From NCBI GenBank assembly GCA_964652805.1, contig CAZZBJ010000066.1, positions 1 to 13,684 on the forward strand: a stretch of 13,684 nucleotides of DNA, in the 5' to 3' direction. Position numbers and translations under genes: made by a program. Origin of the DNA: Claveliimonas sp964652805. Lineage in GTDB: Bacteria > Bacillota > Clostridia > Lachnospirales > Lachnospiraceae. A model generated the notes under the pieces. The model worked only from the letters and a program-made list of their open reading frames with translations. It did no database searches and had not been told where the DNA came from. Below, piece after piece: positions 1 through 6,663 of this stretch; position 1 is the first letter of the stretch; every line of letters begins with the position of its first letter.

Positions 1-115
1 CTCTGCTCTCTTTCCATGTGGGTGTGGCCTGCTGCCCCTGGGCATCGCCCTGTACACGGTGTGCCTGGCAACATTCCTTGTTCATTTCTTATCTATCTTG
101 CAGTATTTCTCAGCA

Positions 116-736
116 CTACAGCTGCAACACCCCAAAGATCACTGCTGTCAGCACGACCACTGCATTGATCACGGTCTGGATGGGCACTGCCGTCTTGCAG
201 AAGTGCTGTACCTCCGTCTCCGTCAGCGCGCATCCGGTGTATGTGGATGAGTTGGTCGGCGTGGAGCTGGCAGCCAGTGACAGGTTGCAGACAAAGGGTG
301 CGATAACTGCCACGGCCGAGAGCCACCAGGGGGATCACAAAGATGATCAGGTTGACCCAGAAGAGCTTCGGGCGCAGGTTCGGGTTCTCCTCCTTCTTCT
401 CCGCTGTGGTCTCCGCCTCAGCCACTGCCTGGAAGGTTCCTACACGTTTCTTGTGCTGCAGGCCAAAGTAGAACCACTGGAGGATGATAGCCGGGATGAA
501 GCACAGAGCGGACATGGCTGTCTGGGCGATGATCAGGATCCTGCTCACGATGATGTTCATCTTGTGTCCCAGCTTTGTCGTCACTGGCCGTTACGATGGT
601 GTCAAACACGCCCGCCTCTGTCAGCATCTGGAAATACAGAAATGCGAACAGGAGCATGAAGCCTGCCGACTGCATCATGGATGAAAGCTGCTCCACAACA
701 AAGGTGCTCGTCTCCTCCACGCTGTATTGTATTCAT
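116..736 (-). pseudogene. Degraded transporter gene, probably CitMHS-like (ion transporter superfamily)
   Basis: Three hydrophobic pieces of one membrane protein lie in order in three different frames. An AGGAGG-type site about 11 nt upstream of ATG at 736 marks the old start (MNTIQ), but that frame is lost after five codons. The next piece (about 732-590) reads SSMMQSAGFMLLFAFLYF followed by LTEAGVFDTIV, resembling the N-terminal region of CitMHS citrate-metal symporters, where a 'FA-x-FF/YFG-x-M-x-D-AG-x-FD' pattern occurs. The middle piece (about 584-315) has a hydrophobic segment, a charged loop with HKKR, and RPKLFWVNLIIFVIPLV. The last piece (313-116) ends in a hydrophobic helix and TAG. 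The pieces total about 200 residues, against roughly 430 for the family, so the breaks are deletions and not single-base shifts. The family name rests mainly on the first piece and is tentative; that the gene is broken is much surer. Confidence 0.6.
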
Positions 737-754
737 TTTCTACCGCCCCTCCTG

Positions 755-782
755 TTTATCTGCCGGTATGCTTCCGGATAAA
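755..782 (-). other. Imperfect inverted repeat between tex and the transporter pseudogene
   Basis: Arms TTTATC and GATAAA enclose an inner CGG/CCG pair with a three-base bulge. The repeat lies about 33 nt past the tex stop codon and just before the ribosome binding site of the broken transporter. It has no U-tract, so it is at best a weak terminator or processing hairpin for the tex transcript. Confidence 0.25.
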
Positions 783-814
783 TCCTTCCACAATATCCAT
801 AGTTTTCTTCCCTC

Positions 815-2971
815 TTACGAAATTCCCTTCATGGTCAGCTGGATCCGCTTTTTCTTCAGGTCCACGCTCATGACCTTCACATCCACGATATCTCCCACGC
901 TGACCACCTCCAGGGGATGCCTGATGAACTTCTTGTCCGTGATCTGGGAGATGTGGACCAGTCCGTCCTGGTGCACGCCGATGTCCACGAACACTCCGAA
1001 GTCAATGACGTTCCTGACAGTCCCCTTCAGGATCATACCCTCCTTTAAGTCCTTCATCTCCAGCACATCCGTGCGCAGGATGGGTTTTGGCATCTCGTCT
1101 CTCGGATCCCGTCCCGGCTTCTCCAGCTCCTTCACGATGTCCCGCAGGGTGGGCTCGCCGATGCCAAGCTCCCCGGCCAGCTTCTTATAGTCCCGGATGG
1201 TGAGAGACAGCCCGGTGAGCCTTCCCCGGGCCACGTCCTCCGGGGTGAAGCCCTGCCGGCTCAGCAGATTCCCGGCCGCCTGGTAGGTCTCCGGGTGGAC
1301 CGCCGTCGCGTCCAGGGGATTGTCCCCGCCTGTGATGCGCATAAATCCGGCGCTCTGCTCAAAGGCCTTTGGCCCCAGCTTAGGCACCTTCAGAAGCTGT
1401 CTTCTGTCCGTGAACCGGCCGTTCTCCTCCCGGTAGGCCACAATGTTCTTCGCAATGGCGCCGCTGATACCTGATATATAGGCAAGAAGTGGCGCGGAGG
1501 CCGTGTTCAGGTTCACCCCCACTCTGTTCACACAGTCCTCCACCACACCGGAGAGGGCGTCATTCAGCTTCTTCTGGTTCATGTCGTGCTGGTACTGGCC
1601 CACGCCGATGGACTTGGGATCGATCTTCACCAGCTCCGCCAGCGGATCCTGGAGTCTCCTGGCAATGGAGGCGGCGCTCCTTTGTCCCACGTCAAACTTA
1701 GGAAACTCCTCGGAGGCCAGCTTGCTGGCCGAGTACACGGAGGCGCCGGCCTCGCTGACAATGACGTACTCCACTTTCTGGGGAATTTCCTTCAGAAGCT
1801 CCACGATGAACTGCTCCGACTCCCTGGAGGCAGTGCCGTTCCCCAGGGAGATCAGAGAAATGTTGTACTTGGGGATGATCTTTTTCAGCAGGTCCTTTGA
1901 AGCCTTTATCTTCTGGGGCGTGGTGGGCGCTGTTGGGTAGATCACCGTGGTGCCGATAACCTTGCCGGTCGGGTCCACCACCGCCAGCTTACAGCCCGTC
2001 CGAAAGGCCGGATCCCAGCCAAGCACGGTACGCCCTGCGATAGGTGGCTGCATGAGAAGCTGCTCCAGGTTCTTCCCGAACACCCGGATGGCACCGTCCT
2101 CCGCGCTCTCTGTCAGCTCACTGCGGATCTCCCTCTCGATAGCCGGGGCGATGAGCCTCTTATAGCTGTCCTCCACAGCCTCCTGAAGCACTGGGGAAGT
2201 GTAGGGGTTGTCCCTGTGTATGGTCTTCTTCTCCAGATACCGGAGGATGTCCTCCTGGGGCGCCTCGATCTTCACGGTAAGAAACTTCTCCTTCTCGCCC
2301 CTGTTGATGGCCAGGATCCGGTGTCCCGCCAGCTTTGTCACCGATTCTTCAAAGTCATAGTACATCTCGTACACAGACTCTGACTCCTCGTCCTTTGCCT
2401 TTGACACCAGTCTGCCCTTCTGCCTTGTCAGATTCCGGATATAGCTTCTGTAGTCCGCATCGTCGGAAATATTTTCCGCAATGATATCCCTGGCCCCGGC
2501 AATGGCGTCCTCCGGGGAAGCCACCTCCTTTTCCGGGTCCACGTATTTTTCCGCCTCCCTCTCCAGAGGCTCCTTTGCGCTCTGCAGACTGATGAACGCC
2601 GCCAGGGGCTCAAGTCCTCTCTCCTTGGCGATGATGGCCCTTGTCCTTCTCTTTGGCCGATAGGGGCGGTACAGATCCTCCACCTCCACCATGGTCTGGG
2701 CGGAGAGGATCTGCTTTTTCAGCTCCTCCGTCAGCTTGCCCTGCTCCTCAATAGTGGACAGGACCTGCTCCTTCTTCTCCTCCAGTCCCCGCAAATACTG
2801 GAGCCTCTCGTGGAGAGTCCGAAGCCGGGCGTCGTCCAGAGTGCCGGTGGCCTCCTTTCTGTAACGCGCAATAAAGGGGATGGTATTCCCCTCATCGATG
2901 AGCTTTACAGCGGCATCCACCTGCCATCTCTTCACTCCCAGTTCCTCTGTGATTTTCTGATTAATGTCCAT
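815..2971 (-). CDS. tex: Tex family RNA-binding transcription accessory protein
   Basis: Tex proteins are cytoplasmic nucleic-acid-binding factors that associate with transcription and translation machinery; their exact role differs between species. From the chosen start the protein is 718 residues, close to the usual 720-780. In order it has the helical Tex N-terminal domain (from about residue 1, with NTIPFIARYRKEATGTLDD near 30-48), a YqgF/RNase H-like domain (about 315-445, opening LGWDPAFRTGCKLAVVD), tandem helix-hairpin-helix motifs (about 484-549, with SGISGAIAKNIVAYREENG) and a C-terminal S1 domain (about 645-715, with GMILKGTVRNVIDFGVFVDIG). An ATG six codons upstream (2989) is possible, but its AGGAA abuts the ATG. 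The start at 2971 has AGGAAT and AGGAG just upstream and matches the normal MDI- beginning. The gene is divergent from the TetR gene and has its own likely promoter and leader hairpin. Confidence 0.95.
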   Translation of the reverse strand: MDINQKITEELGVKRWQVDAAVKLIDEGNTIPFIARYRKEATGTLDDARLRTLHERLQYLRGLEEKKEQVLSTIEEQGKLTEELKKQILSAQTMVEVEDLYRPYRPKRRTRAIIAKERGLEPLAAFISLQSAKEPLEREAEKYVDPEKEVASPEDAIAGARDIIAENISDDADYRSYIRNLTRQKGRLVSKAKDEESESVYEMYYDFEESVTKLAGHRILAINRGEKEKFLTVKIEAPQEDILRYLEKKTIHRDNPYTSPVLQEAVEDSYKRLIAPAIEREIRSELTESAEDGAIRVFGKNLEQLLMQPPIAGRTVLGWDPAFRTGCKLAVVDPTGKVIGTTVIYPTAPTTPQKIKASKDLLKKIIPKYNISLISLGNGTASRESEQFIVELLKEIPQKVEYVIVSEAGASVYSASKLASEEFPKFDVGQRSAASIARRLQDPLAELVKIDPKSIGVGQYQHDMNQKKLNDALSGVVEDCVNRVGVNLNTASAPLLAYISGISGAIAKNIVAYREENGRFTDRRQLLKVPKLGPKAFEQSAGFMRITGGDNPLDATAVHPETYQAAGNLLSRQGFTPEDVARGRLTGLSLTIRDYKKLAGELGIGEPTLRDIVKELEKPGRDPRDEMPKPILRTDVLEMKDLKEGMILKGTVRNVIDFGVFVDIGVHQDGLVHISQITDKKFIRHPLEVVSVGDIVDVKVMSVDLKKKRIQLTMKGIS

Positions 2972-3011
2972 TCTCCTGCTATTCCTCATTTCCTATCATA
3001 TATCAGTCAGA

Positions 3012-3053
3012 TCTGCCCGGCCACCTGTTCCCGGAGGGAACCGGCCCGGCAGA
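3012..3053 (-). promoter_or_regulatory. GC-rich hairpin in the tex leader
   Basis: On the plus strand TCTGCC, GGCC and GTTCCC pair with GGGAAC, GGCC and GGCAGA around a GGA loop, with one C/C mismatch and a small internal loop. In the minus-strand transcript it sits between the predicted tex start site (near 3061) and the tex start codon. No U-tract follows, so it looks more like a leader structure than a terminator. Function unknown. Confidence 0.5.
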
Positions 3054-3067
3054 CATGCATGCTATTT

Positions 3068-3096
3068 ATTATACCGGAAACAGGGCGGGCGCGCAA
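3068..3096 (-). promoter_or_regulatory. Predicted sigma-A promoter for tex
   Basis: Minus strand: TTGCGC (3096-3091), a 17-nt spacer, then a perfect TATAAT (3073-3068). The -35 is weak (three of six) but the -10 and spacing are ideal. The predicted start near 3061 gives a leader of about 90 nt. Confidence 0.6.
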
Positions 3097-3127
3097 CGAG
3101 TCAAAATACCGAGTTCACTCTGTTTTC

Positions 3128-3156
3128 TTGAAAACGGCCCGGAACTATGCTATGAT
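3128..3156 (+). promoter_or_regulatory. Predicted sigma-A promoter for the TetR gene
   Basis: TTGAAA (3128-3133), a 17-nt spacer and TATGAT (3151-3156): five of six matches in each box. A start near 3163 leaves about 34 nt before the ATG at 3197, which also excludes the in-frame upstream ATGs as starts. Confidence 0.75.
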
Positions 3157-3196
3157 ACAAGGAAGAAACCGTATCACAAAAAGGGGATTGATTAAT

Positions 3197-3796
3197 ATGG
3201 GAGAAACACAGGAATTATCCAGACAACAGCAAAAGTCAAAGGAGACAAAGGACCGAATCTTCCAGGCTGCGAAGACCATCCTTCGCAAGAATGGCTACGA
3301 GGGGCTGTCCATCAAAAATATATGTGAAGAGGCCGGCGTGTCCAACGGCAGCTTCTACCACCACTTCAAGACAAAGGACGACCTTCTGTCTTACTACATC
3401 GAGGAACAGCCCAGCGTGGACGCGAACTGCCTGGACCTGCCCGCCAATGCGGAGGAGGCCAAGACAGCCATCATCCACGTTTACCTGAACTATGTGAAAT
3501 ACTGCCGGGAGCTGGGCCTGGACTTTGTGTCCAACTACTACACGCCCAAAAACCAGTCCCTGAACCCGGACATCCGGACCGAGCGCTCCTACCCCATCGT
3601 CACAGTCCAGAATTATCTGCAGAGGGCTCTGGACGCCGGCGCAATCCAGCTGAAGTATCCTCTCGAGGAGGTCACAAGCGACATCCGCACCGTTGTCATC
3701 GGTGTGGTATTCGACTGGTGTCTGAAGGTAGGGAAATCTGACTTTGAGGGCAATATGCGCCGCCTTCTCACCACCTATCTGGACGGGCTTTTCTGA
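3197..3796 (+). CDS. TetR/AcrR family transcriptional regulator
   Basis: A 199-residue protein of the usual TetR size. Residues about 15-62 form the DNA-binding domain: ETKDRIFQAAKTILRKNGY, then the helix-turn-helix SIKNICEEAGVSNGSFYHHF, followed by KTKDDLL, all typical of the family. The rest is a helical ligand/dimerisation domain of unrecognised specificity. Start chosen at 3197 because AGGGG lies about 10 nt upstream and a strong promoter lies just before it. The open frame continues upstream past 3197, but that part lies in the promoter. The gene is divergent from tex and convergent with the NhaC antiporter gene (61 nt between stop codons). TetR regulators often repress themselves or a divergent neighbour, but no clear operator palindrome was seen at the promoter, so the target is unknown. 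Confidence 0.9.
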   Translation: MGETQELSRQQQKSKETKDRIFQAAKTILRKNGYEGLSIKNICEEAGVSNGSFYHHFKTKDDLLSYYIEEQPSVDANCLDLPANAEEAKTAIIHVYLNYVKYCRELGLDFVSNYYTPKNQSLNPDIRTERSYPIVTVQNYLQRALDAGAIQLKYPLEEVTSDIRTVVIGVVFDWCLKVGKSDFEGNMRRLLTTYLDGLF

Positions 3797-3857
3797 AACC
3801 GAGCCAGGACGCCGGACAAAAATACTCTTCTCTATATGATTTTCTTTATATGCTCTT

Positions 3858-5300
3858 CTATCTCCCGTCCGCTTCAGCAAGCAGCTCCTTCTGCTCCTCC
3901 GGGCTCAGCCGTATCATGCCAATGTTCAGATACCCGAATAGGGTGAGCATAATGGGCGGCACCCAGCACATAAAGGCGTAGGGCATATACTCCGCAGCCG
4001 ATATCCCAATCATGCCAAACATGACGATACCGCATGTATTCCAGGGGATCAGGGGGGAAGTGATGGCCGCACTCTCTGCCAGACACTTGGACAGGTTCAG
4101 AGGATGCAGTCCCCTCTGAATGTAGGCCTTACGGAACATATTTCCGGCGATCACTGCTGTCACATAATTGTCCACCGCGATCATATTTAAAACGATACCG
4201 CTGACGATCGTAGTAAAGATGAGAGAACCGTCCTTTTTCACCACACTGAGGATCTTTCCGATCAAAATCCGCAGCGTACCCGTGGCCTCCAGAACGCCTC
4301 CGTAGGAAATAGCGCAGAAAATCAGGGACGCTGTGCCCAGCATGGAGGACAGTCCGCCTCTTGTCAGAAGAGAATCCACAGACTCCACTCCCGTATTTCC
4401 CACATAGCCTGTGTGGATAGAGGTGATCACTGAGGCAAGGTCCGCGCCCTGCACAAAAAACGCACACAGGCCTCCTACAAGCGCCATCAGGAATATGCCC
4501 GGGATGGCGGGGATCTTAAAGACGATCATTCCCACCACCATCAGCACGGGAAGCATCAGCAGAGGATGGATGACAAAGGTTTCATCCAGTGTGGCGGTGA
4601 TCGTCTCAATGGCCTCCAGACTGACTCCGCTGTCCGCCGAGTATTTCATTCCCACAATGGCCGTGAGGATGACCGCAACAATATACATGGGAATGGTGGT
4701 CTTTAAAATATTTTTAAAGTTGTCAAACAGGTTGACATGGCAGATAGCGCAGTGCAGATTGGGCGTATCAGAAAGGGGCGAGAACTTGTCGCCGAAATAC
4801 CCGGCTCCCACCGCTGCTCCGGCAGTGATCGGCGCCGGAATTCCCAGTCCCTCGCCGATTCCCATGGCCGCCACTCCCAGGGTGCCAACTATGGTCCAGG
4901 AGGACCCGGTAGCGACGGAACAGATGCTCATCACCACAAAAATAGTTACAAGAAAGATGTTTGGATTGATCAGCTCCAATCCATAGTATATCAGGGAAGG
5001 CACAATTCCTCCCTGTATCCACGAACCGATCACCATGCCCACCATCATCAAAATAATGACTGCCTGGAAAATGGAGGCGATGGAATCGAGGATTTTCTTT
5101 TCCAGCTCTGCCCACGTGTGCCCCATCCGGATCGCCATCAGGGAGGTGAGCGCGATCACTGCGATAAAGGGAATATGCGCTTCCACGCCTAAGATCAGCA
5201 GGGAATAGGAGAGCACCACAATCAGAATTGCCAGGATAATCAGGATCTCCCACATATAGGGATCTCTTATTTCTCTTTTTTTCACTTCTTTATTTTCCAT
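3858..5300 (-). CDS. nhaC: NhaC family Na+/H+ antiporter-type membrane transporter
   Basis: A 480-residue polytopic membrane protein, a normal length for NhaC. Hydrophobic segments run from about residue 17 to 460, after a short charged cytoplasmic N-terminus. Family hallmarks are ATGSSWTIVGTLG (about 130-142) and GDKFSPLSDTPNLH (about 170-183), with a second conserved half around IAVDNYVTAVIAGNMFR. NhaC members exchange sodium for protons; some relatives instead couple ion exchange to an organic acid (MleN-type malate/lactate antiport), so the substrate cannot be fixed from sequence. The start ATG has GAGGAGAAGGA just upstream. It follows the alanine-dehydrogenase-type gene on the same strand after an 85-nt gap holding a strong hairpin, so the two are probably co-transcribed from the sigma-54 promoter at 6571-6557. 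A role in ion or solute balance during amino-acid breakdown is inference. Confidence 0.88.
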   Translation of the reverse strand: MENKEVKKREIRDPYMWEILIILAILIVVLSYSLLILGVEAHIPFIAVIALTSLMAIRMGHTWAELEKKILDSIASIFQAVIILMMVGMVIGSWIQGGIVPSLIYYGLELINPNIFLVTIFVVMSICSVATGSSWTIVGTLGVAAMGIGEGLGIPAPITAGAAVGAGYFGDKFSPLSDTPNLHCAICHVNLFDNFKNILKTTIPMYIVAVILTAIVGMKYSADSGVSLEAIETITATLDETFVIHPLLMLPVLMVVGMIVFKIPAIPGIFLMALVGGLCAFFVQGADLASVITSIHTGYVGNTGVESVDSLLTRGGLSSMLGTASLIFCAISYGGVLEATGTLRILIGKILSVVKKDGSLIFTTIVSGIVLNMIAVDNYVTAVIAGNMFRKAYIQRGLHPLNLSKCLAESAAITSPLIPWNTCGIVMFGMIGISAAEYMPYAFMCWVPPIMLTLFGYLNIGMIRLSPEEQKELLAEADGR

Positions 5301-5325
5301 AGAATCCTTCTCCTCGTCTTATCTT

Positions 5326-5374
5326 CGGAGCCGCCGCGCCCGGGAGCTTTCATCCCGGCCCGCGGCAGCCCCGG
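5326..5374 (-). other. Strong GC-rich intercistronic hairpin between ald and nhaC
   Basis: In the transcript, CCGGGGCTGCCGCG-GG-CCGGGA pairs with TCCCGG-G-CGCGGCGGCTCCG around a 7-nt loop, with two G-U pairs and one small internal loop, giving about 18 bp. It ends about 25 nt before the nhaC start, just upstream of its ribosome binding site. No U-run follows, so it is more likely an RNA stability or processing element than a terminator. Confidence 0.6.
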
Positions 5375-5385
5375 CTGAATTCTCT

Positions 5386-6498
5386 TTAATCTAACATGGA
5401 AAGCGCAAACGGATCACACTCTCTGTCATGGTTTCTGGCGCACTCATCGTCCACCACCTTGCCCTTTAAGGTGCAGATAGATTTTTTCAGACTCGGATCA
5501 TCCTCAAAGGCCTTTTTCAGTCCCTTGTTGGCGATCGCCTGGATATACGGGCCGGACACGATCAGCAGAGCCTTTGTGGAGGTCTTGGGGCAGAGGGCCG
5601 GCATATTGGCCACGTTGTAGTGAAGGATGCCCTCTTCGTAGTAGATCGGATCCTCCAGGGATGTGTAGTGCACGGTCTCGATCACTCCCACTCCCACGAT
5701 GTCCACGATAACCGCGTCCTTCTTCATCTGCCGGACAACGCTTCTGGGCACAAGACAGGGCTGATTCGGCTGCGGATAGATCGTGTTCAGCAGCACATCC
5801 GCCTCCTTGATATAGTTGAATGCGGTCTCGTCCTCCCAGGCAACCACTTCCACACCCGGGATCATGTAGCGCAGCTCCGCGATCCTCTTCCAGTAGTTCT
5901 CGATGATCGTCACCCGAAGTCCCAGACCAAGCGCGATCTCAGCTGCATTTAAGCCTGCGTGTCCGCCGCCGATGATCACCACTCTGGGAGCCGGCAGGCC
6001 TGACAGCTTTCTGAACAGATTGCCCTTGCCGCCCCGGTCCACCAGGCCGTATTTCACTGCCTCCAGCATAGCCAGACTTCCTGCGATCTCGCTCATAGGC
6101 TTGATGGTGGGTCTTGTGCCGTCCGGAAGCTTGATCAGCTCCATGCCAAGTCCGATCGTCCCGTGCTCCAGCATGGCATTGAGCATATCGTGGTCCACAT
6201 CCTCTGCCAGGTGGAACCAAGCCATAACAATCTGATCCTTCTGCAGCAGGTCAAACTCCTCCGGCATCAGCTCTTTTACCTTTGCCACGAATTCGGCGTT
6301 CTTGTACACCTCATTGATTGTCGGGACGATTTTTCCTCCCATGTCCACGTACTCCTCATCCGGGAAGCCGCTGGCAAGTCCGGCATTTGCCTGGATGATC
6401 ACCTCATGGCCGTCATTTACCAGATTTCTCACCCACTCCGGTGTAAGCGCCACTCTTGTTTCCCCTGTTTTCATTTCCTTTGGACATCCGATGATCAT
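5386..6498 (-). CDS. ald: Alanine dehydrogenase family enzyme, divergent
   Basis: A 370-residue protein of the AlaDH/PNT family; typical members reversibly convert L-alanine to pyruvate and ammonium with NAD. The N-terminal domain keeps residues known from characterised alanine dehydrogenases at the same numbers: Arg15 (ETRVALTP), Lys75 (AKVKE) and His96 (FHLAED). PMSEIAG follows at 134-140. The NAD-binding Rossmann motif is IGGGHAGLNAAEIALGLG (176-193), with an acidic Glu200 at the end of strand 2. VANMPALCPKTST (296-308) is typical. The usual VDxAxDQGG motif with its catalytic Asp is replaced by VDIVGVGVIET (265-275), two residues shorter. The C-terminus carries an odd tail with Cys353 and Cys361. 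AAAGGAG lies 9 nt before the ATG, and a sigma-54 promoter lies about 47 nt upstream of it. Family placement is firm; alanine as substrate is likely but not certain. Confidence 0.85.
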   Translation of the reverse strand: MIIGCPKEMKTGETRVALTPEWVRNLVNDGHEVIIQANAGLASGFPDEEYVDMGGKIVPTINEVYKNAEFVAKVKELMPEEFDLLQKDQIVMAWFHLAEDVDHDMLNAMLEHGTIGLGMELIKLPDGTRPTIKPMSEIAGSLAMLEAVKYGLVDRGGKGNLFRKLSGLPAPRVVIIGGGHAGLNAAEIALGLGLRVTIIENYWKRIAELRYMIPGVEVVAWEDETAFNYIKEADVLLNTIYPQPNQPCLVPRSVVRQMKKDAVIVDIVGVGVIETVHYTSLEDPIYYEEGILHYNVANMPALCPKTSTKALLIVSGPYIQAIANKGLKKAFEDDPSLKKSICTLKGKVVDDECARNHDRECDPFALSMLD

Positions 6499-6556
6499 AA
6501 TTTTTTTCTCCTTTCATCACGGAATTTTTTTTCTTATTCTGTTGCCCATATATGGA

Positions 6557-6571
6557 GCAATTCCTGTGCCA
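6557..6571 (-). promoter_or_regulatory. Sigma-54 (-24/-12) promoter for ald-nhaC
   Basis: Minus strand, read from 6571 to 6557: TGGCAC-AGGAA-TTGC, preceded by T and followed by T. This is a complete match to the RpoN consensus TTGGCAC-N5-TTGC with correct spacing. It points at ald, with a predicted start near 6545 and a 47-nt leader. A hand scan found no comparable site elsewhere in the window. It lies immediately downstream of a gene for a sigma-54 activator. Confidence 0.88.
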
Positions 6572-6607
6572 ATTCATTTCTGGCCCATTTTCCGCAAAAC
6601 AGGAGGA

Positions 6608-6621
6608 TTTTTCCCGAAAAA
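6608..6621. promoter_or_regulatory. Short AT-rich dyad upstream of the sigma-54 promoter
   Basis: TTTTTC and GAAAAA flank two bases (plus strand). It is centred about 69 bp upstream of the predicted ald start, between the larger dyad and the promoter. It could be a secondary activator contact or simply chance in an AT-rich stretch. Confidence 0.3.
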
Positions 6622-6626
6622 GCACA

Positions 6627-6656
6627 AAAAAATTGCAGCAAACACTGCAATTTTTT
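6627..6656 (-). terminator. Terminator after the response regulator, possibly also an activator-binding dyad
   Basis: A perfect 12-bp inverted repeat, AAAAAATTGCAG and CTGCAATTTTTT with a 6-nt loop. It begins 7 nt after the response regulator stop codon and ends in a run of seven T on the minus strand, so it fits a Rho-independent terminator. Its core TTGCAG-N6-CTGCAA is centred about 95 bp upstream of the predicted ald start, the usual place for an enhancer site of an NtrC-type protein. Both roles are possible. Confidence 0.7.
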
Positions 6657-6663
6657 GCACCTT

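Noticed and set aside
2..115. A short hydrophobic plus-strand reading (about 38-97, LLPLGIALYTVCLATFLVHF) at the left edge, and a minus-strand ATG reading off the edge
   Set aside because: Too short to judge. The plus frame runs on into the transporter pseudogene on the other strand, and neither has a recognisable domain. More sequence to the left is needed.
2810..3196. N-terminal extension of the TetR frame
   Set aside because: The extension overlaps the start of tex, the tex leader and the TetR promoter. The start at 3197 has the right ribosome binding site and family N-terminus.
3236..3880. A 214-codon minus-strand frame antisense to the TetR gene
   Set aside because: The plus strand encodes a clear TetR protein with promoter and ribosome binding site; the antisense product has no family features.
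4865..4890. TGGCAC on the minus strand inside nhaC as a second sigma-54 promoter
   Set aside because: No TTGC-like -12 element at the right spacing, and it lies inside a coding region.
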